DNA of 64,000 bases from Clostridiaceae bacterium (GTDB lineage: Bacteria > Bacillota > Clostridia > DSM-8532): assembly GCA_012728095.1 (NCBI GenBank), contig JAAYFU010000007.1, positions 1-64,000 of the forward strand, written 5' to 3'. The translations under genes were made by a program, and so were the position numbers. Shown here one piece after another: positions 1 to 9,366 of this stretch. The notes beneath the pieces were generated by a model. The model was not told the origin of the DNA. It made no database searches and saw only the letters and a program-made list of their open reading frames with translations. Each line of letters starts with the position of its first letter. Position 1 is the first letter of the stretch.

Positions 1-306
1 TCCTCCTACTCTGGCAGATACTTTAAAGCCGGTAAAAATAATTGAAGAAACCGTTCTTCCTCTTTGCTTCAAAGAAACGCCCATATCTCCCTGAAGAAAT
101 TTTATCATATAATTTTTGTACTGGACTATTTTGGGCTGATCCAATCCGTATTTTTGGTTCAATGCTTTCAATGTCGCTTCCGACGGCGCTTTTTCAGCAA
201 GAAAAGGCCCGCCTGGAACCATAAACATCAAAGCAAATGTCAGCGTAGCCACAAGCCAAAGAGTAAATACGGACATCAATAATCTCTTTGTTATATAAGC
301 AGGCAA
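1..306 (-). CDS. oppB: Oligopeptide/dipeptide ABC transporter permease, OppB/DppB-like (N-terminal part, truncated by window edge)
   Basis: Read by hand on the minus strand (absent from the ORF track because it runs off the edge): TTG start with upstream GGAGTG, L-PAYITKRLLMSVFTLWLVATLTFALMFMVPGGPFLAEKAPSEATLKALNQKYGLDQP...GDMGVSLKQRGRTV, typical of OppB N-termini. Confidence 0.85.
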   Translation of the reverse strand, partial: MPAYITKRLLMSVFTLWLVATLTFALMFMVPGGPFLAEKAPSEATLKALNQKYGLDQPKIVQYKNYMIKFLQGDMGVSLKQRGRTVSSIIFTGFKVSARVGG

Positions 307-353
307 AAATATCACTCCAATTCAATAACTCTTTTAAGGCGCACTATAATAAA

Positions 354-380
354 CTTAATCTTTATTGATTAAAGATTAAG
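354..380. promoter_or_regulatory. Perfect 10-bp inverted repeat CTTAATCTTT-N7-AAAGATTAAG, putative operator upstream of oppB-like gene
   Basis: Seen directly; lies just upstream of the minus-strand opp start in non-coding DNA. Confidence 0.4.
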
Positions 381-652
381 CAATGTTTTCAATTATATAC
401 TTTTGGCAAATACATGACGGGCAAAATTCAGACTGATGTCATTCCTATTATGCCACGACCTAATGTGAAAGATTCAGTTACCATGATCAATGATACTTCT
501 CTGTTCACACCTAGTTGCCAAAATTCATAAACCTCACTAAAGTATAAATCATATTATATATAAATGTCAAAATAATTATAAAGGCAAAATTTATAATAAT
601 CAAATCCAATAACAGCCATTGATTATATTACGTGGCAGTACAACCTTTTGTT

Positions 653-701
653 GTTGACCCGTATACTTTATTTAAAGTATACTATGTGTGAACATATGTT
701 C
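653..701 (+). promoter_or_regulatory. Putative promoter (TTGACC / TATACT) with palindrome GTATACTTTATTTAAAGTATAC and LexA/DinR box GAACATATGTTC (690-701)
   Basis: GAAC-N4-GTTC matches the Gram-positive SOS box core; located at the expected +1 region of the helicase gene. Confidence 0.65.
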
Positions 702-778
702 TGTAAAACACTTTACGGAATAGACCGGCGCTTAAAAGCACGCCATGGAAAAAATTTGCGCTTGATAAGGAGATTGCT

Positions 779-3229
779 TTGGCAAAAAGAGCAAATAAAA
801 AAGAGACAGTATCTGAGCATAATAAATCTCAGGATGAACCGTTTCGTTTTAAGACTTCGGTAAGAAATCTTGTGGCTTTTTCGGTTAAGGATGATGCCTT
901 TTGGAGCCTCTCCTCATATCGTTCGGCAAATGAGGGTTCCCTGGCTCATGCCCAGCTCCAGGCAATAAACAGGTCTAAAGGAAACTACACTTCCGAGGTC
1001 CATCTTTCATATACCTTTGAAATCATGGATTGTATCCTGGAAGTTACCGGAAGAGCAGACGGCGTCTGGAGGCTTGAAGATAAAATAATCGTTCATGAAA
1101 TAAAAACCTCTGCCACTCCGTTATCGGAAATACATGAGGATTTCAGTGAATCTCACTGGGCGCAGGGTAAGTGCTACGCCTATATCCTGGCTTTACTTGA
1201 AAATATCGACGAAGTTACGGTGCGCCTAACTTATTATGATCCGGACAAAAACGAGGAAAAATCGTTTGACAGAAGTTTTTCCCGGATAAGACTTGAGCGT
1301 TTTTTTAAAACACTGGTTTATCCTTACCTGACCTGGGCGGTTTCCCAGGAAAAATGGAAGGAGATCCGTGACCTGTCCATAAAGAACATGGTTTTTCCCT
1401 ATCCCTCCTACAGGAAAGGCCAGAAGCTCCTGGCATATAATACCTATAAATGTATTGAAGATAATAAGCGGCTTTTTGTCCAGGCTCCCACCGGTATAGG
1501 CAAAACAATGGGAGTTCTTTATCCCGCCATTAAGGCCCTTGGTGAAGGAAAAGTTGACAGGCTTTTTTACGCCACTGCCAAAACCACCACCAGGAGGATA
1601 GCCGAAACGGCATACAAAATCCTTGCAGAACAGGGATTGCGTCTGAAAGTCCTGACCCTTACGGCAAAAGAAAAAATCTGCCTTAACGACGAGAAGAATT
1701 GCAGTCCTGACAAATGTCCTTTTATACTGGGTTATATGTCTCGTTGCCGTAAGGTGGTTAAGGAACTGATAAAGAAGCATGACTTTTTCCCAAGGGAAAT
1801 AATTGCCCAGGCTGGTTTGCGCCATGGAATCTGCCCGTTTGAGCTGAGTCTTGACCTGGCGTTAAGTTGTGATCTTATAATATGCGACTATAATTATATT
1901 TTTGATCCGAGGGTTTATTTAAGGCGTTTTTTTGAACAAAAGGGAAGGGAAAACTACCTGATAATGATAGATGAAGCCCATAACCTCTTTGATCGCGCAA
2001 GGGACATGTATTCTGCGGAATTGAATTACAGATTGCTGTTGGATATATCAAAGGAAATAAAGAAGGATTTGCCGGAAATAAACAAGAAACTGATTAAACT
2101 CAGGAAAGAACTTTCCTCACTGGAAAAGGAAGCAGGAAAACCTGTTTTGCAAGCCGGCGGAGTAAAGTACAACACTTCAGGCGATGCTCCCATAAGGCTG
2201 AAAGCTCCCCTTCAGGAATTTATCATTGAGGCTGAGAGCTGGGTTTCAGGAGAAAGAGAAGATAAACCCTATACCGAAAAACTGGTAAACCTTTTCTTCG
2301 ATATCCTGCATTTTAAAAATATTCTTGAAATATATTCAGACAATTATTGTACCCTCATGACCGGAAAAAAGACCGGATTTTGCCTGAAGCTGTTATGTCT
2401 TGATCCCAGCGCAATGCTGGATCTTAAAATGTCTTCGGCAAAGAGTACTATTCTCTTTTCGGCCACCTTGTCCCCGTTATGGTATTTCAAGAGTATCCTG
2501 GGAGGAAGGGATGAGGATATCACCCTTAGGCTTCCATCCCCCTTCCCCCGGGAAAATTTGTTGATTCTTAATGAAGATCGCATTGAAACCCGTTACAGCC
2601 ACCGGCAGCAGTACCTGGAAGCCACAGCAAAAGCCATATACGATTGGGCGGTTTCCCACAAAGGAAACGTTATGGTTTTCTTTCCGTCATATAAATATCT
2701 TCTTGATGTATTGGAGATTTTCAGACCATTGGCTCTCGACTTTGAAATACTATGCCAGGACCGGGAAATGGACGAATCTGCCAGAGAGGATTTCTTAAGA
2801 AAGTTTGAGCACTTCGGGGATAAAAACCGTGTTGCCTTCTGCGTTTTGGGAGGCGTTTTCAGCGAAGGCATAGACTTAACGGGAGAAAAGCTTACTGCTG
2901 TGGTAATTGTTGGCGTAGGCCTTCCACAGGTATCCCCGGAACTTGAAATCATGTGTGCCTATTATCAGAATAAAGGGGTATCGGGTTTTTCATTTGCCTA
3001 TACCTATCCCGGCATTAATAAGGTACTGCAGGCCGCCGGAAGACTGATACGGTCCGAATCTGACCGCGGAGCCCTATTACTGATTGATTCCAGGTTTTCT
3101 TCACAGGAGTATTTAAACCTCTTTCCGGAGGAATGGCATCCTGTACCGAGAACCTCACAGGGAGCGTCATTATACCGGATTGCCTGCGACTTTTGGAATG
3201 AGAATAAGCAAGACTTAGAACAGGCCTAA
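779..3229 (+). CDS. ATP-dependent DNA helicase, Rad3/XPD/DinG-like superfamily 2, with N-terminal PD-(D/E)XK-like segment and Cys cluster
   Basis: Walker A-like APTGIGKTMG, DEAH (IDEAHN), C-terminal QAAGRLIRSESDRG; N-terminal GRADGVWRLEDKIIVHEIKTS resembles PD-(D/E)XK; CLNDEKNCSPDKC...GICPF cysteines suggest an Fe-S site. TTG start with AAGGAG RBS. Confidence 0.85.
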   Translation: MAKRANKKETVSEHNKSQDEPFRFKTSVRNLVAFSVKDDAFWSLSSYRSANEGSLAHAQLQAINRSKGNYTSEVHLSYTFEIMDCILEVTGRADGVWRLEDKIIVHEIKTSATPLSEIHEDFSESHWAQGKCYAYILALLENIDEVTVRLTYYDPDKNEEKSFDRSFSRIRLERFFKTLVYPYLTWAVSQEKWKEIRDLSIKNMVFPYPSYRKGQKLLAYNTYKCIEDNKRLFVQAPTGIGKTMGVLYPAIKALGEGKVDRLFYATAKTTTRRIAETAYKILAEQGLRLKVLTLTAKEKICLNDEKNCSPDKCPFILGYMSRCRKVVKELIKKHDFFPREIIAQAGLRHGICPFELSLDLALSCDLIICDYNYIFDPRVYLRRFFEQKGRENYLIMIDEAHNLFDRARDMYSAELNYRLLLDISKEIKKDLPEINKKLIKLRKELSSLEKEAGKPVLQAGGVKYNTSGDAPIRLKAPLQEFIIEAESWVSGEREDKPYTEKLVNLFFDILHFKNILEIYSDNYCTLMTGKKTGFCLKLLCLDPSAMLDLKMSSAKSTILFSATLSPLWYFKSILGGRDEDITLRLPSPFPRENLLILNEDRIETRYSHRQQYLEATAKAIYDWAVSHKGNVMVFFPSYKYLLDVLEIFRPLALDFEILCQDREMDESAREDFLRKFEHFGDKNRVAFCVLGGVFSEGIDLTGEKLTAVVIVGVGLPQVSPELEIMCAYYQNKGVSGFSFAYTYPGINKVLQAAGRLIRSESDRGALLLIDSRFSSQEYLNLFPEEWHPVPRTSQGASLYRIACDFWNENKQDLEQA

Positions 3230-4453
3230 AAATTTTTGTTTTACCTTGATATTGACACGGTTTACCGTATCGGCCGAAACCACATATGCCAGATCATCCT
3301 TAGCAAGATATACACCGGAAACGTTCGATTTTGCGGTGAAGCGATCCATAATCTCACCGTCCTCGTTAATAAAAAGCACCTCTGATTCGGCTATAACAGC
3401 CGCGGTCTTCTTCCTGGAGACTATTCCCGTCACCTTTGCATCAATATCAAAACCAGTTTTTTCAGTTCCGTTGCTGTTGTATATCTGTATAGTTGTCAAA
3501 AAGCGCCTGTTTCTTGAATATTCCTCGTTATTTAAAAGAGCCACAACCGGGAATTTGTTATTTATGACATTAGCCGCTGTTACCGAATATCCCTCGAAAT
3601 CCTTCTCCCATACGGTGTGGTAACCTTTATCAATGGTAATTAAGCTTTTTTCTCCATAAATCAGGAGCCTTTCTTCCAATATGGGATAACAGCCGCCAAA
3701 TATTTCTTTTTCTCCTTTAATACTTGCTTTCTGGTTCATTGCAGGATCCAGTATTTCAAAAATTCCGTTAGCTTCAAGACCGGATGTCTCCAGGCTGCTT
3801 ACGGCAAAAGCCGCTTTATTATATCCGGGATGATTAACGACTGAAAAAGGATAATAATTTGAAACGCTTCTGAAAGAAATCTCCTGACCGTCTTTTGAAT
3901 AAGCACGAATTGTGCGCTTGTATCCCGATTGTTTGCTTTGGGTTATCAAAAGGATCCACGTGTCCGAAATGCTGGCGTTTACAATAAACTCGTCAATGTT
4001 TTTTTCCCAGGCTATCCTGTTGTTCACAATCAGGGCAAAATAATGCCCCGCCAAATCAGCTACCAGGGTATCATCGGCATATGACACAACAAAAGGCTTG
4101 TTTAAGCTTACAGGGAGGTATGCTTTCTCCATTCCGTCCGGGTCAATAATTTTAACAGAACTTACGGAGGCTGCCACAAGATTATTGGAAACAGTCGAAA
4201 AATAGATATCCTCATTTTGCTCAAATGTCAGGACTGGTCTTACCGTTTCCTTAAGAGCATCAATTTCGCCTGCTCCGACAGTAAATACACGGGTGTACAG
4301 GCCCGTTATTCCTTCGGAGAGCGCATCCAAAGGATTTATGTTCAGGAAAGCATATAATACTACTCCGGACACCAATATCAATATTAACAGAAAGAGCGCC
4401 AGCTTTAAAAAACTGAAGCCCTTTGCTGCGCCTTTAGTGTTTTCAGCTTCCAT
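3215..4453 (-). CDS. Membrane-anchored DUF5711-like protein
   Basis: Single N-terminal TM followed by an extracytoplasmic beta-rich (propeller-like) region; family resemblance recalled. Confidence 0.6.
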   Translation of the reverse strand: MEAENTKGAAKGFSFLKLALFLLILILVSGVVLYAFLNINPLDALSEGITGLYTRVFTVGAGEIDALKETVRPVLTFEQNEDIYFSTVSNNLVAASVSSVKIIDPDGMEKAYLPVSLNKPFVVSYADDTLVADLAGHYFALIVNNRIAWEKNIDEFIVNASISDTWILLITQSKQSGYKRTIRAYSKDGQEISFRSVSNYYPFSVVNHPGYNKAAFAVSSLETSGLEANGIFEILDPAMNQKASIKGEKEIFGGCYPILEERLLIYGEKSLITIDKGYHTVWEKDFEGYSVTAANVINNKFPVVALLNNEEYSRNRRFLTTIQIYNSNGTEKTGFDIDAKVTGIVSRKKTAAVIAESEVLFINEDGEIMDRFTAKSNVSGVYLAKDDLAYVVSADTVNRVNIKVKQKFLGLF

Positions 4454-4473
4454 ATATGAAAAGTTCCCCTTCT

Positions 4474-5943
4474 TTAATCACTGAATAAGCTCAGCGCTTC
4501 CAGAGCCTTTACATATTGTTTGTCGTTGTCTTTTCTCAGTTCGATTAATGTTTGGTTGAGCTTATCCCTTGTTGCTGTATCAATTATACCAGTTTCAGCA
4601 AGATTGTTAACAGCCTGATATTTTTTGACAGCCTCAACAGTTTTATCGTCAAAAAGCCTGTCAGGCGCAGTATCCAGGAAACCTGCAGCTTTCAAAATCT
4701 TTTCGGCATTTAAGACATCATTATTATAGGAATTAAGCTCCAGGTTTGCCTTAACAGGCGCTATCTTTGATAAATCAATTCCGCCGGGATATGTGGGATT
4801 TGGTTCGATTAATGAAGGTTTAAGCCCTATCCCGTTAATGGATCTTCCTTTAGGGGTAAAATAATAGCCTGTTGTGAGTTTAACCGAGCCTATAATCTCG
4901 TCTTCCTTCGGGTAAACGCCGTAATATGTTTTCCATTCAATATCGGTAACATATTTTGCTCCGTATAATTGATTATATTTATTATATGCTTCCGGAGTGA
5001 GGATATAGAAGATGCTCTGGAAAACACCCTTACCATATGTATTCTGCCCGATTAAAAAACCCACTCCTGAATCTTCAATCGCACCAGCGAGAATTTCGGA
5101 AGCGCTGGCCGTTTTTTCATTAACCAAGACAGCTATCAAGTATTTGGGGTTATTCCCATATGAATAATATACCTGATCCTTGTATTTTTCCGACTTATAA
5201 TCCAGTTTGGTTATGATTCCTTTGGGAATTAGCTTCCTTGCCACCGCTACAGCCTCATCGACATAACCGCCGGGGTTTCCCCTTAAGTCCAGGATAATTT
5301 TTTTTATCCCGGCTTTATTGAGTTCCCCGATTGCTTCGTCAAACTCCCCGGATGTTCCACTGTCAAAACTGTCAATAGATATATAACCAACATTCCCTTC
5401 AATCCTGTAATTTACTGTCTTATTTATGATGGATTCTCTTACAATAGAAAAATCCTTTTCTGTTCCATCGCGAATTATAGTAAGTGTAACTGTCGTCCCG
5501 GCCTCGCCCCTGATAAGCGCCGCCGCGGTTGTGGCATCCATACCAACAACGCTTCTACCGTCAACTGCGATAATTATGTCGCCTACCTGTAATCCTGACC
5601 TTTCGGCCGGTGAATCTTCAAAAATATCAACTATAATAATTCCGTCATCATGGGTCTCAAGAACTGCCCCGATTCCTTCATAAGAATTATTCAAGCTGTT
5701 TAGATAAATCTGCGTTTCTTCCTTATTATAGTATGTCGAGTAATCATCCAGTTGAGAGAACATACCCTTTAAAACGGCAGTAAGAGCCTCTTCATCAGTG
5801 AGGCCCTCATAGTACATTTCTGTCATAAAATCCAGCATTGATTCAAGGTATGACCCGTATTCCCCGGCATATGCCATGGGAGAAACCGCAAAAATAAAGC
5901 ATATCACAAGAACAAGGCTTATCAGCACTTTATTCTTTTTCAT
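4474..5943 (-). CDS. S41 family carboxy-terminal processing peptidase with PDZ and C-terminal peptidoglycan-binding domain
   Basis: Signal peptide; PDZ GIIIVDIFEDSPAERSGLQVGDIIIAVDG; catalytic VNEKTASASEILAGAIEDSGVGFLIGQNTYGKG; C-terminal PG_binding_1-like AEKILKAAGFLDTAPDRLFDDKTVEAVKKYQ. Confidence 0.92.
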   Translation of the reverse strand: MKKNKVLISLVLVICFIFAVSPMAYAGEYGSYLESMLDFMTEMYYEGLTDEEALTAVLKGMFSQLDDYSTYYNKEETQIYLNSLNNSYEGIGAVLETHDDGIIIVDIFEDSPAERSGLQVGDIIIAVDGRSVVGMDATTAAALIRGEAGTTVTLTIIRDGTEKDFSIVRESIINKTVNYRIEGNVGYISIDSFDSGTSGEFDEAIGELNKAGIKKIILDLRGNPGGYVDEAVAVARKLIPKGIITKLDYKSEKYKDQVYYSYGNNPKYLIAVLVNEKTASASEILAGAIEDSGVGFLIGQNTYGKGVFQSIFYILTPEAYNKYNQLYGAKYVTDIEWKTYYGVYPKEDEIIGSVKLTTGYYFTPKGRSINGIGLKPSLIEPNPTYPGGIDLSKIAPVKANLELNSYNNDVLNAEKILKAAGFLDTAPDRLFDDKTVEAVKKYQAVNNLAETGIIDTATRDKLNQTLIELRKDNDKQYVKALEALSLFSD

Positions 5944-5969
5944 AAATGACCCCCTTTAGCACATATGGT

Positions 5970-7505
5970 TTAAAAATCAATTATTCTGTCCCTGTAATCT
6001 TTTACCAGTTCACTGCCCATATAACTAATTAAATCATACATCAATTTAGCCATAATTTCATTAGTCAGGCGCATTGACGGATTAAATCTTCCCATATAAT
6101 CAGGTTCTATGATCCCAAGAATTGCTGCCACAGATGCAGCGTTCCGGGCATAAGCGGGAATACTGTCATTATCGGTAAACGGTGTTGTTGATGCCGGGTA
6201 AGGGGCTAGTTTTTCCAAGCCCAAAGCCGAAACGATCATCTTGATTGCTTCCGCCCTGGTAATATAGTTGTTGGGCCTGAAATTGCCGTTTCCGTCTCCC
6301 AGCGTTATACCTTTTTGATAAGCTTTTTTAATTTCTTCATAGTATAAGTCTCCCGGCTCGACATCCTTAAAAGGCGATATTTCGGGGGCATTTTTGGATG
6401 AGGATCTTCTTGTGTTTACCGTTGTTGCTACCCTTACATCAGGATCGGCAGGGATATCCTTAAGAGTATTCATAAGTATTCCAACGAATTCTCTCCTGGT
6501 CAAATATTTGCCCACTTTAAAGTTTTCTCCCGTTCCCGGAAGAATTTCAAGACCGAACAAGATACTGATGGGTTCCTCTGCCCAGTGGCCGTTCAGGTGT
6601 TTTATATCCGGAACCATTAGTCTCGACAGTTCCATTTGTGTACTCAGGCTTTCGGTATTGGTATAGGTTTTTAAAACATCAGTAGGTCGGCCGTTCTTGT
6701 CAAATTCGGGAAATCTTGCGGTATAATCCAGGGTCGATTCCATCCATTTCTTTTTGACATACCCGCCGTCAAAGCTAATATATGTGGGTTCATTTTCAGC
6801 GTAATCCACCTGATAGAGGGTTGCGCCTGAAACAATTATCTCAGCCGCGCCGCCCCATTTGACGGGAGGATCGGCATTCTTTAAATCCGCTTCCACCATC
6901 ATGTTTATTCTTTGGGTTTCAGTACTGCTCCAGTACTGATCATAAGCATAGGTTCTTCCTGAAATAGTGACCGTTACGGTATCCCTAACCGTACCGGTTC
7001 CTATTGCATATACTTTTTTTTCGCTGAATTCGCCGGTATGATAATTAATCGCGGCCTTAGGATCAGTAATCATGGATTGGGTAAAGGAAGATTCTATTAG
7101 CCTGTAAGTTGTTCCGCCGATATTGATTACCTCGGTAGGCAATCGGCTGAGCCTGGTAGATTCCGTTATTTGCCCGTTTGCTTTGGTTTCTCTTGTCGTG
7201 GTATAGATTGCCACCCGGTTTAAAGTTACGTTACTTTCGGCATTACTGAGTCTATATGTATATGTCGCGGTTACAACATCGTTTTTATCGGTTTTCTTTA
7301 TGGTCAAAGTGCCGCTTAACTTTATGGGAACCCCTGTTAAAAAACACATTTCCGTATATTGATATTCGCTTTTCTCAATCGGGTCTGCAACAGAAATTCC
7401 GCCCGAATAACCCATTGACCCTTCAACACCCAATATATTAAATGGAGTAACAGCAATAATTGAAACCAGTATAATTGTCAATACCTGAAAATAACTTTTT
7501 TTCAT
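5970..7505 (-). CDS. Secreted S-layer homology (SLH) domain protein
   Basis: Signal peptide; three SLH-like repeats near the C-terminus (HWAEEPISILFGLEIL..., FKDVEPGDLYYEEIKKAYQKGITLGDGNGNFRPNNYITRAEAIKMIV, PFTDNDSIPAYARNAASVAAILGII). Confidence 0.88.
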   Translation of the reverse strand: MKKSYFQVLTIILVSIIAVTPFNILGVEGSMGYSGGISVADPIEKSEYQYTEMCFLTGVPIKLSGTLTIKKTDKNDVVTATYTYRLSNAESNVTLNRVAIYTTTRETKANGQITESTRLSRLPTEVINIGGTTYRLIESSFTQSMITDPKAAINYHTGEFSEKKVYAIGTGTVRDTVTVTISGRTYAYDQYWSSTETQRINMMVEADLKNADPPVKWGGAAEIIVSGATLYQVDYAENEPTYISFDGGYVKKKWMESTLDYTARFPEFDKNGRPTDVLKTYTNTESLSTQMELSRLMVPDIKHLNGHWAEEPISILFGLEILPGTGENFKVGKYLTRREFVGILMNTLKDIPADPDVRVATTVNTRRSSSKNAPEISPFKDVEPGDLYYEEIKKAYQKGITLGDGNGNFRPNNYITRAEAIKMIVSALGLEKLAPYPASTTPFTDNDSIPAYARNAASVAAILGIIEPDYMGRFNPSMRLTNEIMAKLMYDLISYMGSELVKDYRDRIIDF

Positions 7506-7526
7506 GTCTCAAACCTCCGTAATGTC

Positions 7527-9194
7527 CTATTGGCAAAGGATAATAATACCCTCTCCACTCTGGCTGTGCCGCATTATCCTGACTTCATCTCCGGGTTTTA
7601 TCAGGGAAACGGTTCCTATCAGACCGTTTTTGATAACAATGGAGTTGAAAGGTATGGTTATGTCCAGGTTGGGACTTTCATCCCAAACATAGTTCTCATT
7701 ATCATAAATTCTGGCTTCAGTCAGCCTCAAAACAGAAGGCACAGTCGTTTCGGCGTTATCATTCTCATTATCGTCTTCTCCGTTATCGGTTGTTATACCC
7801 GAAACACGTCCCATAACCGGTACATCTGCATAGGGCGCCGTACTCATCAGCACAATTTTGTTTCCCTCTGCCACTATGTAAACGGTCTGTTTGACATACG
7901 CCGAATCCAGGTCACGCATATTCCCCACTCCGTCAGCTTCCACCAAACGACTGACGTAAAGGTCAATATCAAATGTTTTTGGAGTATTTGTGAATTCCCA
8001 GCTCACTCCGTCCAGTTGAACAAAGGATTCAACCGTTACACTCTTTAACGGTTCAACATTCTTAATGCGTCCCCTGTATATAACCAGGCCGGTTTGAGCA
8101 GCCGACTCGCTGACTATAACGTTGGCGATATATTTACTGTCATAAAGAGATTTTTCCATGGATATTTTCAACGGATCCAAAGTGTTTAATGCGCTTATAT
8201 CCACCAGTCTTCCGTCTTTGATTGCAATGGTATTGGTATCATAACTGACTATATCCGAGGTATTTTCCAGATACAGTATTCCTCCGTCAGTCATGCCAAG
8301 AAGATTGTCCCTGGTTGTCCTCTCGTACCCGGATGTGGTTCTGAACGACGCTTTTATAATCTTATCCAGGCCGTCATATTCCTTCTTTGTAACAAAATAA
8401 ACGGTACCTCCGAACCTCCTGGGAGGCAGTTCCTTGTATTCACTGCTGTACTTAAAGTTTTGTATCCCTATACCGGAAGTATATTCCCATCTTCCGTTAA
8501 TGAACTGTTGTACCTGTGAAACCGCAAGCGAGGTGTTAATATTATCGACAAACTCAATTTTCCCCCTGTAAATTCCGCTTATGGTCCTGGGCTGTTTTTC
8601 TATATCAATGCCTGCTATATGGATATTTGAGCCGTTTTTCTGTACCAGGACCCGTATCCGGTCTCCCAGAACTATATCGGAAATTGTACAGGGCCGGTTA
8701 TTTTTATAAATTGGAGTGGTTTTTGATAAAGTATAATTTACAAAGGTGCCGTCATCCTTTTTTAAAATCAACCATGACGTACCTTTCAAATAGGCAGTGC
8801 CGTATATCGATTCATAATAGCTTTTTGCACTGATTTTTTCTATATATCCGTCCTTATCCAGCTTTATAAAAGCCATATCTCCAGGTCGGATATCGTCAAT
8901 AACCGTTTCATACCCGTCCCTTAATACCGGTATATCGTATCCGTATGTAAAAGTACGGAGGATACTCAACCGGTTTGCCGCGGCCGGATCCATTCCTGAG
9001 CCGTCTTCGAAATAGAGAGTTATATATCCCAGCGATGGATTGTTCTCCTTAACAACACCGCTAATGAATCCATTTTCCTCTGTCTGACCGGGAGCATAAG
9101 TTTCAGCGAATATATAATTACCTGAACCATATGTAGAGCAAATGGCTATTGTTAGTATAAGAGCAAAAATAATAAATGTTTTTCCTGTCTTCAT
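7527..9194 (-). CDS. Secreted beta-rich repetitive protein of unknown function
   Basis: N-terminal signal peptide; several similar modules (e.g. ISGVVKENN..., YRGKIEFVDN..., YRGRIKNVEP..., MGRVSGITTD...) each ending in a GD-type turn; full-length ORF with a tight gap to the SLH gene. Confidence 0.6.
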   Translation of the reverse strand: MKTGKTFIIFALILTIAICSTYGSGNYIFAETYAPGQTEENGFISGVVKENNPSLGYITLYFEDGSGMDPAAANRLSILRTFTYGYDIPVLRDGYETVIDDIRPGDMAFIKLDKDGYIEKISAKSYYESIYGTAYLKGTSWLILKKDDGTFVNYTLSKTTPIYKNNRPCTISDIVLGDRIRVLVQKNGSNIHIAGIDIEKQPRTISGIYRGKIEFVDNINTSLAVSQVQQFINGRWEYTSGIGIQNFKYSSEYKELPPRRFGGTVYFVTKKEYDGLDKIIKASFRTTSGYERTTRDNLLGMTDGGILYLENTSDIVSYDTNTIAIKDGRLVDISALNTLDPLKISMEKSLYDSKYIANVIVSESAAQTGLVIYRGRIKNVEPLKSVTVESFVQLDGVSWEFTNTPKTFDIDLYVSRLVEADGVGNMRDLDSAYVKQTVYIVAEGNKIVLMSTAPYADVPVMGRVSGITTDNGEDDNENDNAETTVPSVLRLTEARIYDNENYVWDESPNLDITIPFNSIVIKNGLIGTVSLIKPGDEVRIMRHSQSGEGIIILCQ

Positions 9195-9366
9195 CTAATA
9201 GCCTCCAAACATATTTATCCTAAAAAGTTTATCGGCAATTGGAGTAAAAGCATAAACAAAATATACTTTACGCTTTTATGACAAATGAAATAAGCACAGG
9301 GTCATTTTTTCCCTGTTATCCTGACCCTGCGTCAAATTACAAAATTACAATCATTATTACCGGCAT

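Noticed and set aside
42-282. Two small + strand ORFs
   Set aside because: Antisense to the truncated oppB-like gene, which has clear family sequence.
648-863. 71-aa + ORF overlapping the helicase start
   Set aside because: Spans the promoter/LexA box and is out of frame with the well-supported helicase.
1226-1825. 199-aa minus-strand ORF inside the helicase gene
   Set aside because: Antisense shadow ORF; low-complexity, no recognisable family, while the sense frame has helicase motifs.
7530-8048. 172-aa + ORF opposite the secreted beta-rich protein gene
   Set aside because: Antisense; the minus-strand frame has a signal peptide, full length and operon spacing.
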